Of a DNA stretch of 38,014 nt, positions 1 through 7,293 are shown in pieces. The stretch covers positions 1 to 38,014 of the forward strand of contig QZFT01000069.1 in the NCBI GenBank assembly GCA_003600225.1, given 5' to 3'. This DNA comes from Pseudonocardiaceae bacterium YIM PH 21723. Its GTDB lineage: Bacteria > Actinomycetota > Actinomycetes > Mycobacteriales > Pseudonocardiaceae. A program made the translations under genes and the position numbers. The notes under the pieces were generated by a model that saw only the letters and a program-made list of their open reading frames with translations, searched no databases and was not told the DNA's origin. Positions within the stretch are counted from its first letter, which is position 1; the number at the start of each line of letters is the position of its first letter.

Positions 1-40
1 ATGTTCGGGCATCTTTCCGCCCGAACATCGCCAACTTCGG
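1..40. terminator. Palindromic repeat family 1 copy, truncated by the window edge
   Basis: The right arm (19-40) is complete. The left arm is visible only as its last 10 bases (1-10), with an 8-nt loop at 11-18. The arms match the elements at 9582, 13428, 16913 and 27943. It lies 3 bases after the dps stop codon, so a terminator role for dps is likely. It has no T-tract, which is common for actinobacterial hairpins. Confidence 0.7.
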
Positions 41-43
41 GAC

Positions 44-532
44 TCAGTGGTCGGCGAGCTGGGCCTGGAACATCCAGCGGATCTGCTCCAGGTCCTTGGT
101 GATCTGGATGAACATGTCCTCGGTGACCGGGTCGGTCTTGCCCGCCGACTCGATGCGCGACCGCATCCGGCCGGCGGCGGTGTCCAGGGTGCTCACGATG
201 GCCGCCACGGTCTCCCGGTCGTTGCGGTAGCCCTCACCGAAGTCGGGTAGCGCGGAGTCGGTGGACACGGTGCGAGCGCGGCCGTCCGGTGAGATACCCA
301 GGGCGGCGGCGCGCTCGGCGACCTCGTCCATCTGGCCGCGGGACAGGGTCACGAGCTCATCGAGCTGCAGGTGCGCGCTGCGGAAGTTGCGGCCGACGAC
401 GTTCCAGTGGGCCTGCTTGGCGATGAGCGACAGGTCGATCAGATCGGTGAGCGCCTCCTGCAGCAGCGCACCGGTGGATTTGGTCTCGGCCGGCGCCAGG
501 GGGCTGCTGATCGGCGTGGTGGAGAGAGTCAT
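44..532 (-). CDS. dps: Dps family ferritin-like DNA-protection protein
   Basis: This is a 162-residue miniferritin that would form a dodecamer, oxidise and store Fe(II) with hydrogen peroxide, and protect DNA in stationary phase or oxidative stress. The ferroxidase signature is visible: AHWNVVG with His42, then His54, Asp58, and an acidic patch at Asp69/Glu70/Glu73. Length is typical of the family. The ATG start is supported by AGGAGG 8 bases upstream. The N-terminal 20 residues are Ser/Thr/Pro-rich and probably disordered, a tail that in some Dps proteins binds DNA. The gene follows the FMN reductase on the same strand with a 66-bp gap that contains its own promoter (see 552-593). Confidence in the family is high; whether it binds DNA cannot be told from sequence. 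Confidence 0.93.
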   Translation of the reverse strand: MTLSTTPISSPLAPAETKSTGALLQEALTDLIDLSLIAKQAHWNVVGRNFRSAHLQLDELVTLSRGQMDEVAERAAALGISPDGRARTVSTDSALPDFGEGYRNDRETVAAIVSTLDTAAGRMRSRIESAGKTDPVTEDMFIQITKDLEQIRWMFQAQLADH

Positions 533-551
533 CTGTGCGACCTCCTCTAAA

Positions 552-593
552 CTTGACTAATTCAAGAATAGCCCTCAGGGCGCCGCGGTAAAC
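552..593 (-). promoter_or_regulatory. dps promoter with FurA-like dyad
   Basis: Read on the reverse strand, GTTTAC (593-588) is followed after 17 bases by TATTCT (570-565). The same stretch also reads GTTT-N15-GGGCTAT, close to the SigB/SigF-type stress promoter GTTT-N15-17-GGGTAT. Overlapping the -10 and the start of the transcript is a perfect dyad, CTTGA-N5-TCAAG (552-566). From memory, its sequence TTGACTAATTCAAGA resembles boxes bound by actinobacterial FurA, the peroxide-sensing Fur homologue. Both readings fit a peroxide/iron-responsive dps gene, but neither has been tested. Confidence 0.55.
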
Positions 594-598
594 ATGAC

Positions 599-1135
599 TC
601 AGGGCGCACCCTTGGCGAAGTCCACGACCTGCCTGCCCACGGCGTGCAGGTTGTCCAGTACCGGCCCGTCGAACCCGGCCTCCGCCGTGTTCACCGCGAC
701 CCCCAGCGGGGTCGGCCAGCCGCGCAGCGCGTGCACGATGGAGCGCAGCGCGGTCAGCGTGTTGACCGCCGCCTGCCAGCCCATCGCCGTGGCCACGCAG
801 CCCACCGCGCGCCCGTGCAGATACGGCCGCTCGTCCTCGCGCAGGTCCTCGATGTAGTCGAGGGCGTTCTTCACCAGACCGGACACCGTCCCGTGGTACC
901 CGGGCGACGCCAGCACGACACCGTCCGCCGTCCGCAACCGGTCGACCAGTTCCCGGGCCAGTGGCGGACGCTCGGCACACACCGGGTCGTAGAACGGCAG
1001 CAGAAGATCGGGACCGGTGAACCGATAGATCGTCGCGCCCGAATGTTCCGCACCGGCGAGCGCGGCGTCCAGCGCGCGCTCGGACTGCGAATCGGCCCGC
1101 ACCGAGCCGCCGATGCCCACCACCGTGATCGCCAT
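599..1135 (-). CDS. NADPH-dependent FMN reductase family protein
   Basis: This 178-residue flavodoxin-like protein probably reduces FMN, quinones or other acceptors with NAD(P)H. The N-terminus has the strand-loop GIGGSVRADSQSERAL, matching the GSxRxxSxxxxL phosphate-binding loop of the FMN_red family. Residues near 79-95 contain PGYHGTVSGLVKNALDY, the second FMN-contacting loop typical of SsuE/ArsH/azoreductase-like enzymes. Length is normal for the family. The ATG is preceded by AGGA at a slightly long spacing. The stop codon lies beside the dps -35 element, so the two genes are probably transcribed separately, although read-through would couple an oxidoreductase to dps. The physiological substrate cannot be assigned. 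Confidence 0.85.
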   Translation of the reverse strand: MAITVVGIGGSVRADSQSERALDAALAGAEHSGATIYRFTGPDLLLPFYDPVCAERPPLARELVDRLRTADGVVLASPGYHGTVSGLVKNALDYIEDLREDERPYLHGRAVGCVATAMGWQAAVNTLTALRSIVHALRGWPTPLGVAVNTAEAGFDGPVLDNLHAVGRQVVDFAKGAP

Positions 1136-1449
1136 ACACCGATCCTGACATCCGCAAAGGAGATTCGTCGGCGGCTTGGCGACATGGTTACGACACGCGG
1201 CCCTATCCGATACCCCGGATGCTCCATCCCCTATGATCGGCCGCTGTGATCTACCGGAGGGTGCTGTTAGTCGAGCCTCATCGGACGATCACGGGCGACT
1301 CCCCCGAGCGCCCTCGGCCAGAATGGGATTCCCGGAGCGAGGGAGGGTATACCTACCCCCGATTTGTCGTACCCCGACCCCGCGTTACGGCATTCGCTCA
1401 ATGTGAGTAATCTCGCTGGCCGAACATGATCCCCTCTTTTAGGAGCAAC
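1136..1449. other. 314-bp divergent intergenic region
   Basis: This gene-free stretch separates the divergent FMN reductase and the secreted protein at 1450. It must hold both promoters, but I could not single out a convincing -35/-10 pair on either strand. The strong Shine-Dalgarno AGGAG at 1441-1445 belongs to the secreted protein. No riboswitch fold was recognised. Confidence 0.4.
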
Positions 1450-2271
1450 ATGTCTTCGTCGCTCACCCGACGGGTCGCTTCCGCTGCACTGCTGGTCGCC
1501 GCTGGTTCGGCGTCCGCTGCCGGTGTTGCAGCGGCAGCCGACGCCCCGAGCCTTCCCGCCCTCCCCGGTGCCAGCACGCTGCCGGTTCCCGGCCTGTCCG
1601 GCCTGGCCGGCAAGGTCCCCGGCGTTCCGGGTGCCCCCGCAGGCAAGACCCACGAAGCCCCCGGCGTTCCGGGCCTGTCCGGCCTCTCCGGCCTGGCTCA
1701 GGGTGGTCTGCCGGTCGACAAGCTGACCAACCCGGCTCAGGGTGGTCTGCTGGGCGGCACCAGCCTGCACGGCGTGAACAGCAACGACAAGCAGGCCGTT
1801 GTCGACGCCCTCACCGGCAAGTCCGCTGACATCCCCGCCGTGAACCGCATCCCGATGGCCCCGCAGGCCCTCAGCGCGACCGGCCTGACCCAGGGTCTGT
1901 CCGACACCCGCGGTCAGCTGTCCCAGGGTGGCCAGCTGGCCAACCAGGCTCAGCTCGGTGACCTGGCCCGCGCGCTCGGCCAGGACCCGTCCTCGCTGCA
2001 GGGCACCAAGCTGCTGGGCTCGATCGGCGGCACCGGTGGCCTGCCCATCCACGTCGCCAACGTGGACGCCGCCCAGGCCGTCCCCGCGGGTCGCGCCCAG
2101 GCTCCGAGCCTGCCGGTCGTCGGCGCGCTCGCCCAGGGTGGCCTCGGCGGCCTGCCGGTCATCGGTGGCGCTTCGGCCGTCCCGTCCGTCCCGGGCCTCC
2201 CGGCCGACCTGCCGATCAACAAGCCGGGTGTCTCCGCGCTGTCCGGCAGCACCCCGCTGACCAACAACTAA
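1450..2271 (+). CDS. Secreted Gly/Pro/Leu-rich elastin-like protein of unknown function
   Basis: The product has 273 residues. The start is the ATG at 1450, preceded by AGGAG with 4 bases between; an in-frame ATG at 1426 lacks a comparable site and would weaken the signal peptide. Residues 1-30 form a Sec signal peptide (two Arg, an Ala-rich core, cleavage near AAA-DAPS). The mature protein is built of short Pro/Gly phrases such as VPGVPGAP, VPGLSGLSGL, QGGLP and LPALPG, and ends VSALSGSTPLTNN. It contains no Phe, Trp, Tyr or Cys, and no transmembrane anchor. It resembles the poorly characterised small secreted Gly/Leu-rich proteins of actinomycetes. A cell-surface or matrix role is inference. 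A strong terminator follows at 2293. Confidence 0.8.
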   Translation: MSSSLTRRVASAALLVAAGSASAAGVAAAADAPSLPALPGASTLPVPGLSGLAGKVPGVPGAPAGKTHEAPGVPGLSGLSGLAQGGLPVDKLTNPAQGGLLGGTSLHGVNSNDKQAVVDALTGKSADIPAVNRIPMAPQALSATGLTQGLSDTRGQLSQGGQLANQAQLGDLARALGQDPSSLQGTKLLGSIGGTGGLPIHVANVDAAQAVPAGRAQAPSLPVVGALAQGGLGGLPVIGGASAVPSVPGLPADLPINKPGVSALSGSTPLTNN

Positions 2272-2292
2272 GCCCCCACGGCTTTGTTCGCC

Positions 2293-2331
2293 GGGCCAGG
2301 TCCGTGATCCCATCGATCACGGACCTGGCCC
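2293..2331. terminator. Bidirectional terminator, 17-bp perfect stem
   Basis: The arms at 2293-2309 and 2315-2331 are exact reverse complements around a 5-nt loop. The hairpin sits between the convergent ends of the secreted protein (stop at 2271) and the PadR gene (stop at 2343), so it can serve both. It is unrelated in sequence to the interspersed palindrome families elsewhere in the window. Confidence 0.85.
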
Positions 2332-2342
2332 GCGCCGTTTCC

Positions 2343-2678
2343 CTACCTGTCCCTGCGCCCCAGTACCGACAGCACGCCGCCGGAGAAGTCATGCCAGGCG
2401 GCCGTTTCCATCTGCAATGCCTGCCTGCCCGCCGGAGTGACGTCGTAGCTGCGTCGACGACGACCGTCGACCACCGACCACTGACTGGCCAGCAGGCCCT
2501 GCCGCTCCAACCGGTGCAACGCCGGGTACACGGTCCCCTCAGGCAGATCGAATGTGCCGGCGCTATGTTCGCGAAGTCGGATGAGCAGGGCGTATCCGTG
2601 CGCGGATCCCTCAGTGAGCACCGAAAGCAGAAGTAGATCGAGTGTGCCCTTGAGACGTTCCGCATGCTTCATTGCCAT
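2343..2678 (-). CDS. PadR family transcriptional regulator
   Basis: The product is about 111 residues with the PadR winged helix. It opens with ERLKGTLDLLLLSVL, continues through the recognition-helix region SAHGYALLIRLRE, then LPEGTVYPALHRLERQGLL, and closes with the wing DGRRRRSYDVTPAGRQAL. PadR proteins are usually small-molecule-responsive repressors, often of efflux pumps. The start is uncertain: in-frame ATGs lie at 2690, 2678 and 2672, none with a good Shine-Dalgarno. I chose 2678 because residues before MAMKHAERLKG look non-conserved. It is divergent from the esterase/MFS run, and a dyad at 2677-2690 overlaps its start. The natural inference is that it represses that cluster and itself. 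The C-terminal dimerisation helix is short. Confidence 0.85.
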   Translation of the reverse strand: MAMKHAERLKGTLDLLLLSVLTEGSAHGYALLIRLREHSAGTFDLPEGTVYPALHRLERQGLLASQWSVVDGRRRRSYDVTPAGRQALQMETAAWHDFSGGVLSVLGRRDR

Positions 2679-2708
2679 GTGAACCGACATTAGGCCTAGC
2701 AGTACTAT
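2677..2708 (+). promoter_or_regulatory. Putative promoter and PadR operator for the esterase/MFS cluster
   Basis: On the forward strand GTGAAC (2679-2684) is followed by an 18-base spacer and TACTAT (2703-2708), a good TANNNT -10 box. ATGT at 2677-2680 and ACAT at 2687-2690 form a dyad with a 6-base centre overlapping the -35. Classical PadR operators are ATGT-N8-ACAT, so the spacing is 2 bases short. An 8-bp palindrome (TAGGCCTA, 2691-2698) lies inside the spacer. The position suits steric repression. Confidence 0.4.
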
Positions 2709-2829
2709 GCGTCCACTCGTGTGATAAGAGGGCAGCGAGACCGTTATCCACACGTGGCCGAAGCCAGCGGCCTTACTCAGCAGTAACGTGGCCGGTGCCG
2801 GTTCCCCCACGGTCCTTTGCGAGGCGTAG

Positions 2830-3891
2830 ATGGCATCCCTGGCCGAGCGTGTCCCTGCCGGAGTGCAGGCTGGATTCCTGCGAGCGGCGTTCGCCCTCCC
2901 GAAAACGGTCCAACGACTCATTGTCGGTAAGCCGGTCCACCTGGACGGGCAAGAACTCCATATCGATGTACAACTGCTACTCAAGTTGCAACAGTTGTCC
3001 GGCCAGGCCGAGCTCGGCGGCAGCGGCACTCCCGATCAGGTCCGCGCCGGGCTCCGCGCCTCCGCCGCGATGATCGACGCGCAGAAGATCGGGCCGGTCA
3101 GCACCCGGGACCTGAAGATCCCCACCGAGGACGGCACCATCGGCGCCCGGTTCTACGAGCCGGAGGGCCTGGGCGACAAGTCCCCGCTGCTGGTCTACAT
3201 CCACGGCGGCGGTTTCGTGGTCGGTGACATCGAGTCACACGACAACCTGTGCCGGTTCCTGGCGAAACACGCCGAGGTGCGGGTGTTGTCGGTGGACTAC
3301 CGGCTGGCTCCGGAGAACAAGTTCCCGGCGGGCGTGCGCGACTGCTACGCGGCGTTCCGCTGGGCGCACACGAACGCGGCCGAGCTGAACATCGACCCGG
3401 AGAAGATCGCGGTGGGCGGGGACAGCGCGGGCGGCAACCTGACCGCGACCACCGCGTTGCAGGCGATCGCGCAGGGCGGGCCGAAGCCGAAGTTCCTGCT
3501 GATGTTCTACCCGACGGTGGACGCCTCGGTGCGCCGCCGTTCGCGGGAGATCTTCGGCAAGGGTTTCTTCCTCACCGACGCGGGCATGGACTGGTTCTTC
3601 GCCCACTACGTAGCCAAGGACGAGGAGAAGTTCGAGCCGCTGTGTTCGCCACTGCTGGCCGAGGACCTCTCCCAGCTCCCGCCGGTGTATCTGTCCACAG
3701 CGGGCTTCGATCCGTTGCGGGACGAGGGCGAGGCGTTCGTGGCGAAGCTGCGTGAGCAGGGCGTTCCGGTGGCGCACACCCGGCACCGCGGCCTGATCCA
3801 CGGCTACGCCAGCATGCTGACGGTGGGCACCGCCTGCCGCGAGGCCACCTTCGAGGCCGTGGGCGCACTGCGGGCGGGGCTGAGCCTGTAA
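2830..3891 (+). CDS. Alpha/beta hydrolase (HSL/GDSAG family esterase)
   Basis: This 353-residue carboxylesterase or lipase-like enzyme belongs to the hormone-sensitive-lipase family. The oxyanion-hole motif HGGG is at residues 125-128, the nucleophile elbow GDSAGG at 197-202 (Ser199), Asp294 lies in GFDPLRDEG, and the general base is His324 in LIHGY. The catalytic triad is therefore complete. Residues 1-90 form an N-terminal cap with Leu-rich helices; there is no signal peptide, so it is probably cytoplasmic or peripherally membrane-bound. The ATG is preceded by GCGAGG. Its stop overlaps the start of a close paralogue by one base (TAATG), and four MFS transporters follow. The natural ester substrate is unknown; de-acylation of a drug, lipid or secondary metabolite is inference from context. 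Confidence 0.9.
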   Translation: MASLAERVPAGVQAGFLRAAFALPKTVQRLIVGKPVHLDGQELHIDVQLLLKLQQLSGQAELGGSGTPDQVRAGLRASAAMIDAQKIGPVSTRDLKIPTEDGTIGARFYEPEGLGDKSPLLVYIHGGGFVVGDIESHDNLCRFLAKHAEVRVLSVDYRLAPENKFPAGVRDCYAAFRWAHTNAAELNIDPEKIAVGGDSAGGNLTATTALQAIAQGGPKPKFLLMFYPTVDASVRRRSREIFGKGFFLTDAGMDWFFAHYVAKDEEKFEPLCSPLLAEDLSQLPPVYLSTAGFDPLRDEGEAFVAKLREQGVPVAHTRHRGLIHGYASMLTVGTACREATFEAVGALRAGLSL

Positions 3892-4898
3892 TGCTGGGAC
3901 CACTCCTCCAGGGATTCTTCGCCCTGCCGGCGCCGGTCAAACGACTACTCGCCGGGAAACCGATCCGCATCGACGGGCAGGAACTCGACCTCGACGCCCA
4001 ACTGCTGGTCAAGGCCCTGCGGCTGGGCGGCGCGTCGAAGCGCGAAGAGGTGATCGCGGGCCGGGCCGGCATGCGGCGCACCACGTCGATCATCGATCAC
4101 CGGAAGGTCGAACCGGTACACACCCGGGACCTGAAGGTGGACACCGTTCCCGGCCGGCTGTACGAGCCGGACGGTCTGGCCACCGGTTCCCCGCTGCTGC
4201 TCTTCCTGCACGGCGGTGGCTTCTCCAGGGGTGACCTCGAGACGCACGACAACCTGTGCCGGTTCCTGGCGAAGAACGCCGAGGTCCGGGTGCTGGCGGT
4301 GGACTACCCGCTCTCCCCGGAGAGCAAGTTCCCGGTGGGCGTGCACGCCGCGTACGCCGCGTTCCGCTGGGCACACGAGAACGCCGCCGAGCTGGGCATC
4401 GACCCGGAACGGATCGCCGTCGGCGGGGACAGCGCGGGCGGGGCGCTGACCGCGACCACCGCGCTGCTGGCGATCCGCGAAGGCGGGCCGAAGCCGAAGT
4501 TCCTGTTGATGTTCTACCCGACGACCGACAGTTCGACCCGGCACCCGTCCAGGGACCTGTTCCGCGAGGGTTTCTTCCTCACCGATGTGACCATCGACTG
4601 GTACCTGGACCAGTACCTGAACGTCCGGGACGAGGTGCTCGACCCGCTGGTGTCCCCGCTGCTGGCGGAGGACCTGTCCGGGTTCCCGCCCAGCTACGTG
4701 TCCACGGCGGGTTTCGACCCGCTGCGGGACGAGGCCGAGGCGTTCGTGGCGAAGCTGCGGGAACAGGGAGTTCCGGTGGCGTTGACCAGGCACCGGGGCC
4801 TGTTCCACGGGTACGCGAACGTGTTCCCGGTGAGCCGGGCCTGCCGGGAGGCGGTCCTGGAGGCCGTCGGCGCCCTGCGCCTGGGGCTGAGCCGATAG
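3891..4898 (+). CDS. Alpha/beta hydrolase, paralogue of the upstream gene
   Basis: The 335-residue product shares long stretches with the preceding gene, including the cap (KRLLAGKPIRIDGQELDLD) and the C-terminal EAFVAKLREQGVPVA segment. HGGG is at 107-110, GDSAGG at 179-184 (Ser181), with Asp276 and His306, so it also has an intact triad. The ATG overlaps the upstream TAA by one base, indicating translational coupling and origin by tandem duplication. The first about 18 residues of the upstream copy are absent here. Divergence is concentrated around the cap and the YPLSPESKF / YRLAPENKF region next to the active site, compatible with different substrates. A 30-bp gap separates it from the first MFS gene. 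Confidence 0.9.
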   Translation: MLGPLLQGFFALPAPVKRLLAGKPIRIDGQELDLDAQLLVKALRLGGASKREEVIAGRAGMRRTTSIIDHRKVEPVHTRDLKVDTVPGRLYEPDGLATGSPLLLFLHGGGFSRGDLETHDNLCRFLAKNAEVRVLAVDYPLSPESKFPVGVHAAYAAFRWAHENAAELGIDPERIAVGGDSAGGALTATTALLAIREGGPKPKFLLMFYPTTDSSTRHPSRDLFREGFFLTDVTIDWYLDQYLNVRDEVLDPLVSPLLAEDLSGFPPSYVSTAGFDPLRDEAEAFVAKLREQGVPVALTRHRGLFHGYANVFPVSRACREAVLEAVGALRLGLSR

Positions 4899-4928
4899 GG
4901 AAATTCGGGTGCTAACGATCTTGTAACT

Positions 4929-6137
4929 GTGGACCATGAGCTCGTGGTCATTTCCCGGTTCCGAGACGTCATCGCCCTGCCCGGGGTTCGCCCGATGCTG
5001 CTGGTGTCCTTCCTGTCCCGGCTCCCGATCACCATGCGCAGCCTGGCGCTGACCGTCTACGTGGCCGTCGGCCTCGGCATGTCCTACGGCGCCGCGGGGC
5101 TGGTCGGCGCGCTCTGGTCGGTCGGCATGGCCATCGGATCGCCGCGGCTGGGCCGGCTGATCGACCGGCGTGGCCTGCGCTTCGTCTTCCTCCTCACCGG
5201 CATCGTGGAGACGGCGTTCTGGCTGGTCGTGCCGCTGCTGAGCTACCAGTTACTGGTGCCGGTCACGTTGCTCGCCGGCGTGCTGGCGGTGCCGAGCGCG
5301 ATGGGTACCCGGGTGGCGTTCAGCTCACTGGTGCCCAAGGAGCGGCACCGGGCGATGTTCTCGCTGGACTCGATCCTGGCCGAGTGCTCCTTCGTGCTGG
5401 GCCCGACGGTGTGGATGCTGATCAACACCTCGTACGGCACCAACGCCGGCATGCTCACCCTCGGCGTGGTGGTGCTGCTCGGCTGTAGCTCGATGATCTT
5501 CCTGGGACCCCAGGTCAGGCAGGCCGTGGCGACAGGTGCCACGGCCAAGGTCAACCTGTGGGCGAATCGGGCACTGCTGGCCAACCTGTTCGCCACCGGG
5601 GCCACCATCTTCGGCTTGCTCGGCACCGAACTCGCCGGGGTCGCGCTGCTCCGCGAGTCCGGGCAACTGGGCTGGGCGGGCGTGATGATGGCGTGCTGGG
5701 CGGTGTACTCGGCCATCGGCGGTCTCGTGCACGGCGCGGTGCCGCGGTCCTTACCGACGAACGTGCTGGTCGGGCTGTTATGCGTGACCGCGATTCCGGT
5801 CGGCCTGGCCGGCGGCACGCCGTGGATCCTCTTCCTCGCGCTGCTGCCCACCGGGCTGATGTGCGCGCCCAGCCTGGCCTCGCTGGTGGAGGGGCTGAAC
5901 CTGCTCGTGCCGGAGCGGCTGATGGGTCAGGCCAGCGGCATGCAGCAGATGGCGGTGACCGTCGGCGGTGGGCTGGGCACCGCGGTGACCGGCTTCGCCA
6001 TCGACCACACCGGCCCGGCATCCGGCCCCCTGGTGGCCGGTGCGGGTGGCCTGGTGCTGCTGGCGATCGGCGTCCTGCTGGGGCGGGCACGAACGGCATC
6101 ACCGCAGCTCCCGGCGCTGGCTACGGCCGGCGACTGA
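4929..6137 (+). CDS. MFS transporter, paralogue 1 of 4
   Basis: This is a 402-residue integral membrane protein of the major facilitator superfamily with about 12 hydrophobic segments. Residues 30-80 hold SRLPITMRSLALTVY and the loop 2-3 motif GRLIDRRGLR, the drug-efflux-type A motif. The second half repeats the pattern, ending with FAIDHTGPASGPLVAG. The family exports drugs or metabolites by proton antiport; the substrate is unknown. The listed start is GTG at 4929, but alignment with the paralogues, which begin just before YRELF, suggests GTG at 4944 may be the true start; neither has a clear Shine-Dalgarno. It follows the esterase pair by 30 bp and precedes paralogue 2 by one base. Confidence 0.85.
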   Translation: MDHELVVISRFRDVIALPGVRPMLLVSFLSRLPITMRSLALTVYVAVGLGMSYGAAGLVGALWSVGMAIGSPRLGRLIDRRGLRFVFLLTGIVETAFWLVVPLLSYQLLVPVTLLAGVLAVPSAMGTRVAFSSLVPKERHRAMFSLDSILAECSFVLGPTVWMLINTSYGTNAGMLTLGVVVLLGCSSMIFLGPQVRQAVATGATAKVNLWANRALLANLFATGATIFGLLGTELAGVALLRESGQLGWAGVMMACWAVYSAIGGLVHGAVPRSLPTNVLVGLLCVTAIPVGLAGGTPWILFLALLPTGLMCAPSLASLVEGLNLLVPERLMGQASGMQQMAVTVGGGLGTAVTGFAIDHTGPASGPLVAGAGGLVLLAIGVLLGRARTASPQLPALATAGD

Positions 6138-6138
6138 G

Positions 6139-7293
6139 GTGCACAGCTACCGCGAACTGTTCCGGGTCCCCGGCCTCCGGCTGACCTATGTCATCGGCCT
6201 GGTGGCTCGGCTGCCGATGCCCGCCAGAGCGCTGGCGCTCACCGTCTACACCGCCGTCGGGCTCAGCCAGGGTTACGGCCCGGCCGGCCTGGTCGTCGGG
6301 CTGTTCACCCTCGGCTCGGCGCTGGGCGCGTTCCTCTGGGGCACGCTGAACGACCGGTACGGCCTGCGGCTGGCGATGACCGTCACCAGCATCTGCGAGA
6401 CGGTGTTCTGGCTGCTCGTGCCGCAGATGACCTTCCCGGTACTGGCGGCGACCGCGTTGTTCGGCGGGATGACGGCCAGCGTCGGCGGCTCCTGTTTCCG
6501 GATCGCGCTCGGCGTGCTCGTGCCCGTCGATCAGCGGCGAGCGGCGTTCTCGCTGGAAGCCACCATGACCGAGCTCTGCGCCCTGGTCGGGCCGCCGGCC
6601 TGGATGCTGGTCAACACCAGTACCTCGACGCCGACAGCGTTGTACGGACTGGCCCTGCTGACGCTGCTCGGCTCCGGCGGCTTCGCACTGCTGATCAACC
6701 CACCGCTCGGCGAACGGTCGACGGTGAGCGCGGCGGGCTGGTTGGACCGGCGGCTGCTGTCGTTGCTGCTGGCGAACAGCGCCGCGATCGTGGTGATCAT
6801 CGGGGTGGAGGTCGGCACCTTCGGCATGCTCAACGAGGCGGGCCAAGCCAGGTGGGCCGGCGTGGTGATAGCCGCGCAGGCCGCCTTCTCCGGGATCGGC
6901 GGCCTGGTCTACGGCACGCTGCGCCGCGGCTTCCCGCTGCCGCTGCTGGTCGGGATCAGCGCGGTCGCCGCGCTGCCCGTGGGGTTGGCCGGCCACTCGC
7001 CACTGGCCCTCTCACTCGCGGTGGCGCCGATGTACCTGTGCTGCGCGCCCGCGCTGGCCGCCACCGCACACGCGTTGAACGAGGTGGCGCCGGTCTCCGC
7101 GCTGGGCCGGGTGATGGCGATGATGCAGGTGTCCAACATGGCCGGGGCCGGTGCGGGCGCGATTCTCGTCGGCTTCGCCATGGACGCGGTGACCCCGGCC
7201 TTCGGCCCGGTCGCCGTAGGCCTCGGTGGACTGCTATTGCTGGGGATCAGCCGGCTCCTGCTGGTGTCCAGGCGGACGGCGGTCACCGTCTGA
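6139..7293 (+). CDS. MFS transporter, paralogue 2 of 4
   Basis: The 384-residue protein has a 12-segment MFS topology. The GTG start lies one base after the upstream TGA and gives the N-terminus VHSYRELFRVPGLRL, which aligns with the other copies; an open frame extends upstream into the previous gene but is not homologous there. Loop 2-3 reads GTLNDRYGLRLA, and the segment PVDQRRAAFSLEATMTELC aligns with the same region in all four copies. It ends with FAMDAVTPAFGPVAVG and SRRTAVTV. Its stop overlaps the next ATG (TGATG). The substrate is unknown. It is more similar to paralogue 3 than to 1 or 4, judging by shared phrases. Confidence 0.88.
   Translation: MHSYRELFRVPGLRLTYVIGLVARLPMPARALALTVYTAVGLSQGYGPAGLVVGLFTLGSALGAFLWGTLNDRYGLRLAMTVTSICETVFWLLVPQMTFPVLAATALFGGMTASVGGSCFRIALGVLVPVDQRRAAFSLEATMTELCALVGPPAWMLVNTSTSTPTALYGLALLTLLGSGGFALLINPPLGERSTVSAAGWLDRRLLSLLLANSAAIVVIIGVEVGTFGMLNEAGQARWAGVVIAAQAAFSGIGGLVYGTLRRGFPLPLLVGISAVAALPVGLAGHSPLALSLAVAPMYLCCAPALAATAHALNEVAPVSALGRVMAMMQVSNMAGAGAGAILVGFAMDAVTPAFGPVAVGLGGLLLLGISRLLLVSRRTAVTV

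Noticed and set aside
1136-1449. Riboswitch (for example c-di-AMP type) before the secreted protein
   Set aside because: The long leader invites the idea, but I could not match any conserved riboswitch core.
6040-6138. Upstream ATG start for MFS paralogue 2
   Set aside because: The extra 33 codons lie inside paralogue 1, are Arg/Trp/Cys-rich and do not align with the N-termini of the sister proteins.
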